DNA from: Guillardia theta CCMP2712
Lineage: Eukaryota > Cryptophyceae > Pyrenomonadales > Geminigeraceae
NCBI RefSeq assembly: GCF_000315625.1
Contig: NW_005434637.1
Coordinates: forward strand, 220,554-284,553
DNA length: 64,000 nucleotides
Reading direction: 5' to 3'
Positions 1 through 10,800 of this stretch are shown here, one piece after another. The position numbers and the translations under genes were made by a program. The notes beneath the pieces are model-generated. The model ran no database searches. It was not told the origin of the DNA and was given only the letters and a program-made list of their open reading frames with translations. Within the stretch, counting starts at the first letter, position 1. Each line of letters begins with the position of its first letter.

Positions 1-133
1 CGACGTGTGAACAACAAGCTCCTTGCATTCTCACACATCAGAACAATTGCATCTCTCTCGTCCCTATCACCTTCAGCTGCTGTGCCTTCCCAGATGCCAT
101 CGCTTCACTTGCCCGGGAAGCCTGAAAACAAGT

Positions 134-698
<565 letters not shown>

Positions 699-1100
699 TC
701 ACTGACCGGAGTTGCGCGACAAGAAGCGATCTATCGCAACATGGTCTTCTTTCGGGAATGTAGCAACGAGATCCTCCCCATCAGGTGTGATTTGCAATAA
801 GACAGCAGGCTCCATCCCGATGCCGATCATCGATCGAACCTGCAAACTCTGTGACCAGGTGAAACTATGAGTATGCTCATGTTTGTGACCTTGAAGACAA
901 GACCGTCTGTGATCATCTCGTCGAGAGCAAGCATCTGTGGAGGAGGTGTCAGAAGGACTTCAGAAAGCGCATGGAAGCAGTCCTCACAGCTTCCCGAGAA
1001 ACGTTCATCCACATGGTACGATTTTCTCCAAGTATATTGAGGACGACGGGCAGAGGAGCGAAGTCATATCTCAAGACTCCTTCGATAATGGCATCGAAGA
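699..1100 (-). CDS. Unrecognised spliced gene, 3' half only
   Basis: Three exons join in frame: 1100-988, 934-890 and 839-699, with introns of 53 and 50 bases (GTGAGG...CACAG and GTCACA...TTGCAG). The joined product is about 98 residues and stops at 701-699. The 5' end is not resolved; the first exon may begin at the acceptor before 1100. The stretch LALDEMITDGLVFK faintly recalls the longin-fold small chains of adaptor or coatomer complexes, but the C-terminal part (GIGMEPAVLLQITPDG) does not, so no family is assigned. The coherent frame across both introns is the main evidence that it is real. Confidence 0.5.
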
Positions 1101-1589
1101 CTATAACAATGAAAGATGTCCATTTCATCCCTCTCCCCTTCTCAGCCGCTCCCCCAGGATTGGAATATCGCGATATGATGAGAAGTAAACGCTGGAGGGG
1201 AAGTGAGAACGAATACCAACGTCCATCCCACTGACATAAATGATACCAAAAAAAACAAAAACAAAGATCACAACACATCTGGACACGTGTTCTCGATATG
1301 AAAGATTCCAAAGGCTGCGCTTTGCCAGTGCGTGTTTGGATGCAAATTAAACACCTCTATACCTCTCGTCCCTTATCTTCCTCCTCTCCCCCCTCCTCTC
1401 CCCCCTCCTCTCCCCCCTCCTCCTCTCCCCGATCCCTCATCCTCTGCCTTCCCCACCTTCCTCTCCCCCCCCCTCCTCTCTCGCATCCGCCTTCTCTCCT
1501 CCTTCCCCACCTTCGCTTCATCGTCCATCAAACTTGTCAACCGCCCGGTACCCACATCCCTCCTCGTGACCGTCTTTCTTGTACACTGA
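1101..1589. other. Intergenic, C/T-rich
   Basis: An A-rich patch lies near 1245-1265 and a CCTCTCC-type pyrimidine repeat at about 1376-1500. The open frames here are low-complexity and not supported as genes. Confidence 0.4.
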
Positions 1590-1790
1590 AATCAATCCGA
1601 GGATCGGATCGGGCAGTGCGGCCACGGTCAGCCCGACCGTCCCGGTCGGACGGCGCAAGGCCCGAGCCTAGGCCGCCCGCCCGGCACTGACTTGTGTCTG
1701 CCAGCAATGCCGCTGGACCACCGTGGCACCGGGTGACCACCGTCACGCGTGCCACTGGCCACCTGCGTGAATGACGGCGGCCGGGAACTT
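1590..1790. repeat. GC-rich intergenic island, copy 0
   Basis: A sharply bounded GC-rich block rich in CCGGTC/GACCGG and CCGTCAC words. It holds the 10-mer GCCACTGGCC (1751-1760), which recurs in the islands near 14,950 and 16,630. It is the first of five related islands in this window. Confidence 0.6.
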
Positions 1791-1926
1791 TGATTAAATG
1801 TTTACTGTGTACTACTACAACCGCGATACTGACTGTCCGTGATAATCCCAGCTTGGAAAATTCGAAAGTTTAACAAGAGATTCAATCTCCACCTCCATTC
1901 AGCAGGATCATGTTGACAGTTGATGA

Positions 1927-2431
1927 TCATAGAATGATACAACATCTTGACAGAACAATGTCAGGTTGAAAACATTCATCAAGTCAACAACTAAATCACA
2001 AACCTTGTTTGCTCGATCGGCTTGGTTGGTGTGACTACGGGTTGTTGCAACTTGGCGACAGGAGGTTTAGGCTGGAGATGCATAATAACTTGTTGGTTCA
2101 TAGGCACTTTCAGCTCTGCAATCACAGATAAGTGACTGAATTGGGTCGTCTCAGAGCTGTTCACAACCTTCAAATGTCTTGGCGTTTTCTAAGAGTTTGC
2201 CATTGTAAATCATTTTCAGATCGTTGATACTAGAAATCTTGTCCTTCTCTGCAAGAAACAGTTGAGATGAATGCCAACAGACATCAACTGCAGAAATCAG
2301 ACAATCAGGATATCACCCGCAGGCCATGCTTCTATCAGCTGTGTCTTGGCTTCAGCTACACTGATGTTGCTGTTAAATGTCTTTTCGATGGTGCTTGCAT
2401 CCGCAAACAAAAATTTAATCTGATACTCCAT
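1927..2431 (-). CDS. Membrane-anchored ubiquitin-fold protein (UBL3/MUB family)
   Basis: Four exons (2431-2317, 2248-2168, 2115-2004, 1945-1927) splice in frame to 108 residues. A beta-grasp ubiquitin-like fold fills residues 1-85: it opens MEYQIKFLFADAST, and the second exon carries DLKMIYNGKLLENAKTF, the hallmark strand and turn of UBL3/MUB proteins. Residues 85-103 are a Pro/Gln-rich linker. The last exon adds only the tail CCIIL after an Arg, a CaaX-like prenylation box comparable to CCVIL in animal UBL3. In the known family the protein is lipidated and sits on the plasma membrane, where it recruits E2 enzymes or sorts cargo to vesicles. Without the tiny last exon the frame would end FVI and the lipid box would be missed. 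No in-frame stop lies just upstream of the chosen ATG. Confidence 0.9.
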
Positions 2432-3339
2432 GCTGCCTGGCTTAAAAGAAGGTACCGCTGACTCCTGATCAACCCCTCCATGTCAACTCAAGAGCACATT
2501 CTGCAGCACCAAGGATCACCTAGAGATATTGGACGAGCATCGAACAGAAAAGCACTCAGGAATGACGGCGTGCAAAAGTCTTCACACTTTACAAAATGCA
2601 AGACTCCCCGCAGCGGCTGAAAAAGCAGTTAAAAAGGAAACCAAGAAACCCTTCCACATGTTCGCATTCATCTAGACATCTCAGGCTTGTTTGAGGCGAG
2701 GGAAATGAGTGCATGCATTCAAAAAATTAATATAAAGAAAGGGAGGCTTGCGTAGAGGAACGGTTGTTTGCACGGCATAGGCAACGTGATGGCTCAGTAC
2801 GATGGCTGATTCATCTTTGGGCAGACTGCCAATATCAACACTGCATAAAACAACGATTGCGTTCAAGTTCACATACCGTAAATACATTTGAATTTTCAAA
2901 CAAAGTATAGAAACGCAATGAGAAACCGAGTGCCGATGAAGAAAGTGGAGAATCAGAAACAGTGCAACACATAAATTTTCATATCTAGCCAGTAGGATCA
3001 AACAGAAAGAATGAGTTATTCGATGACACTGTTCAAATTCTTAGGTGAATAAGATAGAAATATAGATGCTTTGAAAGATCAGGGTGTGATTGACCGAGAA
3101 GGCTACCAATCGAGATCAAGATGGTGCGAATGAAAACGAGAAAGCGAACGCTGATATCATCGCAAGTAGTCTACCCAAACAAGCATGCTTTCTGCATAGA
3201 AGGAGATACGGCGAAAGCAACATTATAGAAGACATGGAGACACGCAGGCGGGGCAGGAGCTGCCATGGGAATTGGACATTGAGTAAAGGACATTATAATC
3301 GTGCATCAAGGAACAGCGGAGGGAGCGGGTTGAGGAAGC
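2432..3339. other. Intergenic upstream of UBL3/MUB
   Basis: No confident gene. A minus-strand stretch near 2850-2765 (reading DIGSLPKDESAIVLSHH) looks mildly coding, but could not be joined to other exons. Confidence 0.35.
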
Positions 3340-3790
3340 GGAAGGGCGTGGGGTGGGTACTCCTTACACAAACGCGGGTGGGTTAAAGCTGTTGGGGAAG
3401 AGAATATGGGGGTGGGGGTTGTCCTTTTGTTCGAAGGGAGGGGTATAATAATGACTGGAAGTTCTTGAAAACGTGCTGAGGGTAGTCCTTTGAAGATAAG
3501 GATTTCACAGGGGTAGGGTAGGGTAGAAGTCAAGATGAGGGGAGTATGAATCGAAGGGGTGGGGGTGGTACAAAGGGTACCGCTCACCCCTGCGTCGGAG
3601 CGAGGTTGAAATGTTCTATATGGTAGGGTAGGTACCTTGCAAAGGGTGGGTTCAAGGTGATTGAACTAGGGGTAGTGACAGACATTTTCAATACCCCGGG
3701 TGGCAATCTATGAGTTGGTGATATCAGGGGGGTGGGGGGTACGAATGGAACTTCCGATGGTGGGTGGATGACCCTACTTGTGGTCGTTAC
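3340..3790. repeat. GGTACC/GGGTAGGG-rich block (G-rich on +)
   Basis: Strongly strand-asymmetric: tracts such as ggtagggtagg, ggggtggggg and repeated ggtacc words. Blocks of the same flavour recur at 19.3, 21.2, 30.8, 46.9 and 61.1 kb. No coding frame. A short GC-rich patch follows at 3810-3850. Confidence 0.6.
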
Positions 3791-4055
3791 CAGACGTTAC
3801 ATCAATTCACCTCCGGGCCCCGCCGAACTGGAGATGTGCCGGGTTGAGTATTACTCATTTCAATGCAGCATGGGCGCGCCTCGGTTAGAAGCCCCGACAG
3901 AAAAGTGATGCAAGCGCAGCGCATTACGAGCATGAAGTACGAACGCGAGCCGATTCATCGTCTTGGTGCTTCGATATGCATGTTTGTTGAAGAGTCGCGC
4001 TTTGATCCATTGTTTGAAGTGCAAATGGAAGCATGGTGAAGTGCTTCACAATCGC

Positions 4056-4057
4056 GG

Positions 4058-4117
<60 letters not shown>

Positions 4118-4119
4118 CA
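4056..4119. repeat. (GGCA)n tetranucleotide microsatellite, 16 units
   Basis: Perfect tandem GGCA array. The minus-strand open frame that reads PACL repeats through it is antisense to the gene beginning at 4353 and is treated as spurious. Confidence 0.95.
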
Positions 4120-4352
4120 TGGAAACTTGGAATGAAAGGGGAGGAAATGAATACAAAGTAAGCGAGCGATGTAAGTGAGCGACACCAGAAGCAGAGAGGG
4201 AGAAAGGGAGATTCAGAAAGTTTGTGCTTGTACTGATGAGCTTGTTTGGTACCGACAGAAATGGAACTTTGCGGATGCAAGGATTATGTGGATCAGATGG
4301 ACGGAATAATTCCAGTTGATCGCATTTCGACATTGATATCCATCCAACAGTA

Positions 4353-5129
4353 ATGACTGACTTGAAGCAATCGATCGGAGATATGAAGAAGCTAAGTAGA
4401 ACAAAGGTGAAACATTCCTTAGGTCCCTCCCATCTTGACAAGTGTGAGGAAGGTTGTGGAGAATCTTTGCCTCTTGGATCAATACGAGCTTTCGTTGGCA
4501 TTGATGGAATTGAAGAGAGCTCTTCAGTGCGACCAAGATAGGTTGGCAGCGTATGAGGTGCCTTGCGCAAATTCACAAGATGGTCGCCTCGAACTGAAGA
4601 GTTTGTAGATTTTGGCAGCAGCAGTGAAAGATGAAGTAGCGAGAAACAAATTATTTCTAAGCCAAATAGACCAAGAAGGGACTCTCCTTGATTTTCTGCA
4701 ACTTTCATGTAGCTGTCAAGCATCAGGTACATCTCGCCAGATTGTTGCTTTGAAACGTTTCATGAATTTCAGCAGAAATTCTCTATGGGAGATTTGAACA
4801 GGAAGATTCCAAATCATTTAGCAAGTTTCAGGAGATATGTAAGGCATTGTATCGGGTGATGAAAAACACATTTGCTTTCTCCGTATCGACCACCTCTGTT
4901 CCTGACTCATTCTTTTGAACAATGCTAGTTGTATGAGATGAATCAAACTATCAAGCATACATTAGAATTGCCCCTTTCTGGTCAATATGCACATGTGCGG
5001 ATTAAGATCCACGAAGATAGGTATGTTGCTCTTAAAGAAGATCTCATGCAAGTAATGGAATGTGCTCAGGTCTTACGGGAGTCAGCCTACATGCAAAGGA
5101 GATGGTATGACGACTGTCGATCTGTCTGA
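4353..5129 (+). CDS. Unrecognised helical protein, 5 exons
   Basis: Exons 4353-4406, 4453-4557, 4609-4726, 4773-4855 and 4929-5129 join in frame to 186 residues. The product is almost entirely predicted helix (for example LSLALMELKRALQCD) with no recognised domain. The acceptor of exon 4 is a NAGNAG site (AGCAG at 4771-4775), so an Ala may be optional. The start is tentative, and an upstream exon is possible. The stop lies only 30 bases before the first ATG of the methyltransferase gene; a 66-68-base intron (CAG|GTCTTACGG to GTTAGAG|CTG) would instead fuse the two in frame, so they may be one gene. Confidence 0.6.
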
Positions 5130-5158
5130 CGTTAGAGCTGGACGGTTCACTTGCTGTC

Positions 5159-6060
5159 ATGTCAGGCACTTTAAAGACTGGAGGTGTAGTCTGGGACGCT
5201 GCCTACTGTCTTGTGGACCTTATCTCGCAGCTAGGTAAGAGTGTGTCTACCGTCCTTGTTGGTGTTTGCTGCTTGCCCGATGTCTGCAGCTGAAGTTACT
5301 TTTCCGCTGACATCTCGATTAGGGATGGAGAGCTTTCGAGGGAGAAGAGTGCTAGAGTTGGGTGCGGGGTAAGGCAGACGATCAAGACACGAGAGCATCT
5401 GTCTCGATGACCTCGCACGTAGCTGCGGATTCGTGGGGCTGGCAGCGGCTTCGCTTGGTGCCATTGTCACCTTGACGGATAGATCCGATCATCTCGAAAA
5501 CTTGTCGTGAGCTGACGTAGCACGAACGATATCACGGCCATGCTGACAGGTGCCGCAGCAAGAATGCTGATCTCAACACAAGTATGGAGAATGTTGTTGA
5601 TGTAGCTGCGCTTGACTGGGACGACCGAGAGGCCGCAAGACGTTTCTCGGAACCTTTCGACTGGGTGAGAGGAGACGAAGTTGATGTTTGGGAATGACAT
5701 GGGGGAACAAGATCCTGGCATCTGACGTCGTCTACGAGCAAGACAGTCATTCTTCTCTGAGAGATTTGCTTCACTCGCTCGTTGGACATGAGACGGTGGT
5801 TCGCTGCATTACGGGAGACTTCAGATCTGACATTTCACCAGATTGTCCTTATATCCTACGAATCGAGAACTGAGAAGCATGACGCGTTCTTTACCTCGCT
5901 CGAACGAGATCCTGCGTTTCATGTAAGGCAGATGAACAAATCTTGTTTTTCAAGACCGAGATGGTATGTAAGCATACGTCAAGCTCTCTTGATGTTTCTT
6001 GTCAGGACGGAAGAGACCCAGGACTTGAGGATTTATGCCATCGCGCCTGCGAGCCTGTGA
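5159..6060 (+). CDS. METTL21-type (family 16) protein methyltransferase
   Basis: Seven exons (5159-5234, 5323-5368, 5423-5506, 5559-5664, 5712-5780, 5818-5963, 6006-6060) give 193 residues. Visible family landmarks in order: VVWDAAYCLVDL near the start, the SAM-binding motif I RRVLELGAGCGFVGLAAA, TDRSDHLENL, the ALDW motif, ILASDVVYEQ (post-II acidic motif), LISYESRTEKHDAFF and a C-terminal LRIYAIA strand. This is the seven-beta-strand fold of METTL21/FAM86 lysine methyltransferases, which methylate chaperones and translation factors; the substrate here is unknown. Codons upstream of the first ATG read LELDGSLAV in frame, as in homologues, so the true 5' end probably lies in an upstream exon, perhaps the preceding gene. 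One intron (5781-5817) is only 37 bases. The gene converges on the COMMD gene. Confidence 0.9.
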
Positions 6061-6260
6061 GCCGCGAGGCTGAGAGGTTTTGTTGTGACTTGAGATGCAG
6101 GACGTGTGCATCCTCGCACCAGATGTCGTTGAAGACGCTGCAACACTGGAGAGATGAGCTGCATGGTGGACATGAACGTGCAAGAAAGAATTCAAGCGAG
6201 GCAGATGATGATGTAAATTTTCAAGAACCAGCTTAGCAGCGAGATCTATTGAAATGTATT

Positions 6261-7237
6261 TTATGGATTCTTATAATGTCTCGACGACAGAGCAAATTTC
6301 ATGGATTGTGCCCTATCAAACATCACAGCAGAAATCAGTGAAACGTTCGAACAGAATTCAGCAAGACATTCAAACTAGCAAGAAGAGAGGTAAAGGGAAA
6401 TTCATCTGCAGCACGCTCACCGCGAACTCCTCGAATTGCGAGATCGTCAACTCCAAACTGTGACTCGAGACCTGAGACAGAACGTTGAGTGAACCCAGGA
6501 CAAGCTCGTGCCCTCCCTCAAGACCTGAAAGTTCTCGTCTGAAACAAGAAAATGAAGCACCACAACTGGTGTATTCAGAGCAGCACAACTGCAGTAGCAA
6601 CCGGCGTCATCCCACCTAGAATCGACGCTCACTCAAGACCTGCTGCTCTCCGATGCAAAGCTCAACTTCCAGTCAAACTTGACCAGCTTGCCGAGGGAGA
6701 GGAACGACTTGACCTGCGCAACTCAACACAAGCTCGCACTGGGGTGAGGAATCACCTTGTCCGATGAGACCAGCAGCGCATGTTTCTGTTCGAACACCCT
6801 CGTCAAGATCGCGCTTGCGTCTTGGCTGAAGACACGTGAGGCTCAGTCTCGACAGGGAAGCACAAGACACCTCAGGTCACAACGAGCGACAAGTGCAGTT
6901 CGGAAAACTTCCGGCGAAGCAAGCTTGGCGGCCTTGCGGTTGTTTCGTCATGGCGACAAACCTTTGATGCAGCGCACTTACCGCATCTCTGTAGATGTAC
7001 AAGAGCGCGTTGATCGCGTGGTTCGCTCGCTTCACACCTTCTGCTACGTCACTAGGACGCAAACACTAGTTAAGGTTGCCTTCTGGACCCTGCATGACAA
7101 GCTCCTGCTGCTCGGGATCCGCGACAATCTCCGCGGCTAAGGCGCTTGATGACCTTCGCAAGATGTAAGGGGATCGGATCTACCACACGGCACGTACAAA
7201 GATCCTTTCTTCTGTAGGACGATACTGCAGATCTCAT
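6261..7237 (-). CDS. COMM domain-containing protein
   Basis: Nine exons (7237-7198, 7136-7089, 7040-6982, 6932-6871, 6825-6756, 6713-6640, 6588-6525, 6471-6421, 6374-6261) join without a frame break to 193 residues. The N-terminal helical half includes EGVKRANHAINALLYIYRDA and SPEVFRTALVA. The C-terminal COMM domain starts at KLVKFDWKLSFA and continues ALNTPVVVLHFLVSDENFQ and SLELTISQFEEFA, with the conserved Trp and the strand-strand-helix order. The pattern is nearest COMMD6/7 in my memory, but the subtype is not certain. COMMD proteins form the ring of the Commander complex with CCDC22 and CCDC93 and act in endosome-to-surface recycling of membrane proteins. The last exon's tail (about 37 residues) is unusual for the family and could contain another intron. 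Confidence 0.9.
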
Positions 7238-7835
7238 TCGCCTGCCAAGTTGTCAACAGCATCCACCATCAGCCGCTGCGCGCTCAACCAATCTTTCGAG
7301 ACTTCTCTTCGGCATCGCATCTAGAATCTTAGCGAAGTGTTAATAGATCAGGCGCTGAGAGAAACAAGCTACCTTGGACGCGGATGCAAGTCCCTCAGGG
7401 GCATTAGAGAGGAAACCTTCCATCTTGATCCTACTCCCAGGTAGAACTCGCCTCCTCTCGCGTTACAGGGAGATCCTTCCAGCGGTCTTCTCCTGCTCAC
7501 GACGTCGCTGCTGTCTGATGTTGAACTCTTGTCCTCCTCCTGTTCTCTTCTCACTCCCTCTCTCCCATGTGCTCCTTCCCCCTACTGCCTTGCGCCAGTC
7601 AGCACCTGGATTGCCCCTCATCCCCGCTCAGGTACTGCTCCTCAAAAATCACTCAAAAATGCTCCGAAAGTACCTCGACGATCGGGGAGGAATGGTAGTT
7701 GGAGGGAAAGAGAAGGAGCAGGAGGAGCAGGAGGAGCAGGAGGAGCAGGAGGGGGGGGAGTTGCTGCTGGAGGAAGGGCATTGAAGTCTTCTGTTCTTCC
7801 CTGAGTGAACTGAAGCTGAGTAAGACACAAGAGGA
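7238..7835. promoter_or_regulatory. Divergent intergenic region between COMMD and the TM2 gene
   Basis: About 600 bases separate two divergent start codons, so both promoters must lie here. It holds an (AGGAGC)n hexanucleotide repeat at about 7713-7752 and no supported gene. No core promoter motif could be named. Confidence 0.4.
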
Positions 7836-10800
7836 ATGAAATCCTATCTGATATTCGGCGTTCTGCTCATCGTGAGCCAGGCGGTGAGGGGAGAGAGTCA
7901 GAGGATATCCGAGTTCCTTGAAGGGAGTGACGGATGGAGGATTTTCAATGCTCTCCCCGATGCGGGCGTTGCAGCAGGACAGGTCACGGTGAACAGCAAC
8001 AATAACCCATCGTACCTGATCTTGTCCAACGATGTCGTGTTCCAACTGAATGCTATGAAGAACGTGAGCTCGAGCTTGGGACTGAACATGACGATCAAGA
8101 TCCCTCAACTGTGCATGGCGGGCGACATCGACTGCAAAGTAATACTGACTCTCCTTGGGGAAAGATGCAGCATCAGTACGCAGCTTGCGGCGACTTCACA
8201 GGTCTCGTCGAGTCTGGTGGACTTGCTATGGTATGCGAGTGCGGGGAGGGATGTGGCAGCGTCTTCGTGGACCGTCTGCTCCATGCTCCTTGCTCCCTAC
8301 GGCTACTGTACAGAGCAGGATGCTCCTTCTGCCATGAGGGCAGTAATGGGGACTCTGAGACAGGTAGTGCTTTCAGTGGAGGTCAGATGCCGATACCTCT
8401 GCGAATCGATGTCGTTCGACTTCAAGCTCGACAGTGTTGCTGTTGCTGCTCAGATCGAAGGGAACAGGATGAGCTCAACCAGGGATCGCTTTCCCAACAT
8501 CGTCGGCCACCTTACGCTGACAAGTTTTCCTGCACTCTCAAGGTACGGAGGGAAAGAGGTAGCCGCGGCGATAGTGATGACACTGTATTCCAAGGTGCCG
8601 GGATGTGCGGATATCGTCGTGCATCTGGGACTCTTGCGATGCCAGTATGCAGCACTTGCTTGAAGCGAGCTGCGAAGGGCCGTACGGCATGACAGGAGCA
8701 CATTGTTGGAGCCAGCCCTTCCTGATGCGTTACAGGTGACGTCTTGGAGATCTTTGACTTGTGTGTTGTCGTGTTGGTGTGATATGGTGGTGTGTTGCTG
8801 TCAGAACATCAGCTCTTACATCAAGTCATGCCTGCTGCTATCTTTCTAGCCCTCCATCGCCACGCTTGCTCATACTACCTTGTGCAGACTGCAGATGGTT
8901 GGCTTCAAGCTCCAAGAAGCGACGCAGACAGACATTGGTTGCTTTCAGGGCTCATCTTGTGCGGACTGAGATGATGTTGTGGGAGATGTTTTGACTCTCT
9001 TGTCTTCTCAGGTATCGAGCAAATTCCTCTTGACGTCAGCAATGGAGTTGCGATCTCGGCAGAACCGATGAGGAGTGTGTGGTATTGGGCAGGTGAGCTG
9101 TTTGTTCGAAGTTGTTTGTGACATCAGAGGGTGTCTTCTTGCGTTTGAAATTTACAAGCGCATTCTCTGTATGTGTGTGATGATGATAACATCATTTCTT
9201 CTTGAAACCTTGGAATCATTGTAACTTTCTCGGCAGCTCCCGCCAGTTGGTTGTTTGAGGAGCGATGTACAATCATTGGTTCTAGTACTCTGAGAGCAAT
9301 GATTTGATTCATCGCAGATGACGAGAATGGAAATGTCATGTACGAGGGGACATCGCTTCTCGATCGTGTGCTTCAAGTTTGTTGACGTCTTCACATGATT
9401 GCAAGGTTGACGGCGTGATCAGGTTGAAATCTGCAACGAGCACGACCTCGTCTCGAGAAAGATTGAGAATCATACGGGAGATGTTGTTGTTGTCGGAAGA
9501 GATGGAAAATGCATCTCGTTTGACTATTCCGACACACCTGGTGAGGAAAATCAAACAGCAAGACTCGGGGAGAATGTGTTTGAAGGGAGAGATGAACGGG
9601 AAGAGAAAGACTTAGTAGAGAGATGGAAGGGGGTGCCGCAGGGACAAGGACGAGAAGCGAGACGAGGAAGAGGACGGGAACTTGGACGGGAAGGACGAGG
9701 ACGAGGACCAGGAGAGGGACGGGAAGGACCAGGACCGGGAGAAGGACCAGGAGAAGGACGGGAAGGACAAGGACGAGGACCAGGAGAAGGACGGGAAGGA
9801 CGAGGACGAGGAGCCGAAGAGGTTGGGGATGCTGACTGATTGCCATGAAGGTCCATCGATGCAGATCTTCTCGGTCCCGCTGGACGCGAGCGGGTCATGG
9901 TGGGACAGATCAAGAGCGTGTTGAGCTCTAAAGCAAGTGACAGGAAATCTTGTGGCAAGACAAGGACGGCAGCACCTTCTCCCGATGTCGTCAGGTATTG
10001 TTGTTGTTGTGCTCTCTACAAGTTTTGATTGTGATACTTGCTCAGAGTCTTGGGGAACCCGAGCTGGATCTTCCTGAGAGGCGCTTTCTATGAGAGGAGG
10101 AGCAACGAGGACGAGGATGTGAGATTTGATAGCGGGAAAGGTTTTCTGGTCGGGACAAGACTGGGATCTGTGGCTATCTTGGATTCTTTCATCAATGTAT
10201 GCTTGCAATCACGAAAGATGTTTTGCTGCAAACATCCTTGATTCGCTCGGCAGGTTAAGAATGTTTTCCCTCATCTGGGACCTAACTCAGGAGGGACGAG
10301 GGTTGTGATCGAAGGAGAGATCGCAAAGATGAACGCAAACCTGAAAGACTACAAATGCTCGTGGCAGTTTGCGGATAAGGTGAAAGAGAAATATTGACAT
10401 ATTTTTCTGTGCTAAGCGTCTTGACCTGCCTCGATTCCTGTCTTTTATTGCGTCTTTCTACATCTTGCATCGTTGCTTCATTGAAGTTTTCCTGCCAATC
10501 TATCTCTCAAACTTTCCCTCACTCTGACTGCTCCAGTTGTCGTCTACAAAATTTGCTCCTCTCACCATTGTCAACAACACATTCGCCACCTGTATCACTC
10601 CTTGGACTCGTCTGACAGGTTCTCAGTCTTTCTCCTCTATGTCTTTCTTTTCCATCCTTGTCGTTGACATTGTTCCCCACATTTCACCTTCCTCTTCTCT
10701 TCATCTCATCATCTCAACCGCCTTCACTTCTTTCATCCCCCCTTCATTGCAGGTGTGAGTAAATTCGCAATCTCGAGCCTGATCAACAACCTCCCGTACT

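Noticed and set aside
4046-4732. 228-codon minus-strand frame with PACL repeats
   Set aside because: Antisense to spliced plus-strand exons with consistent phases, and partly a microsatellite.
5467-5789. Minus-strand frames with a hydrophobic helix
   Set aside because: Antisense to the methyltransferase, whose SAM-binding motifs are unambiguous on the plus strand.
9612-10208. 198-codon minus-strand Ser/Pro-rich frame
   Set aside because: Antisense to the laminin-like exons; its length comes from the purine minisatellite.
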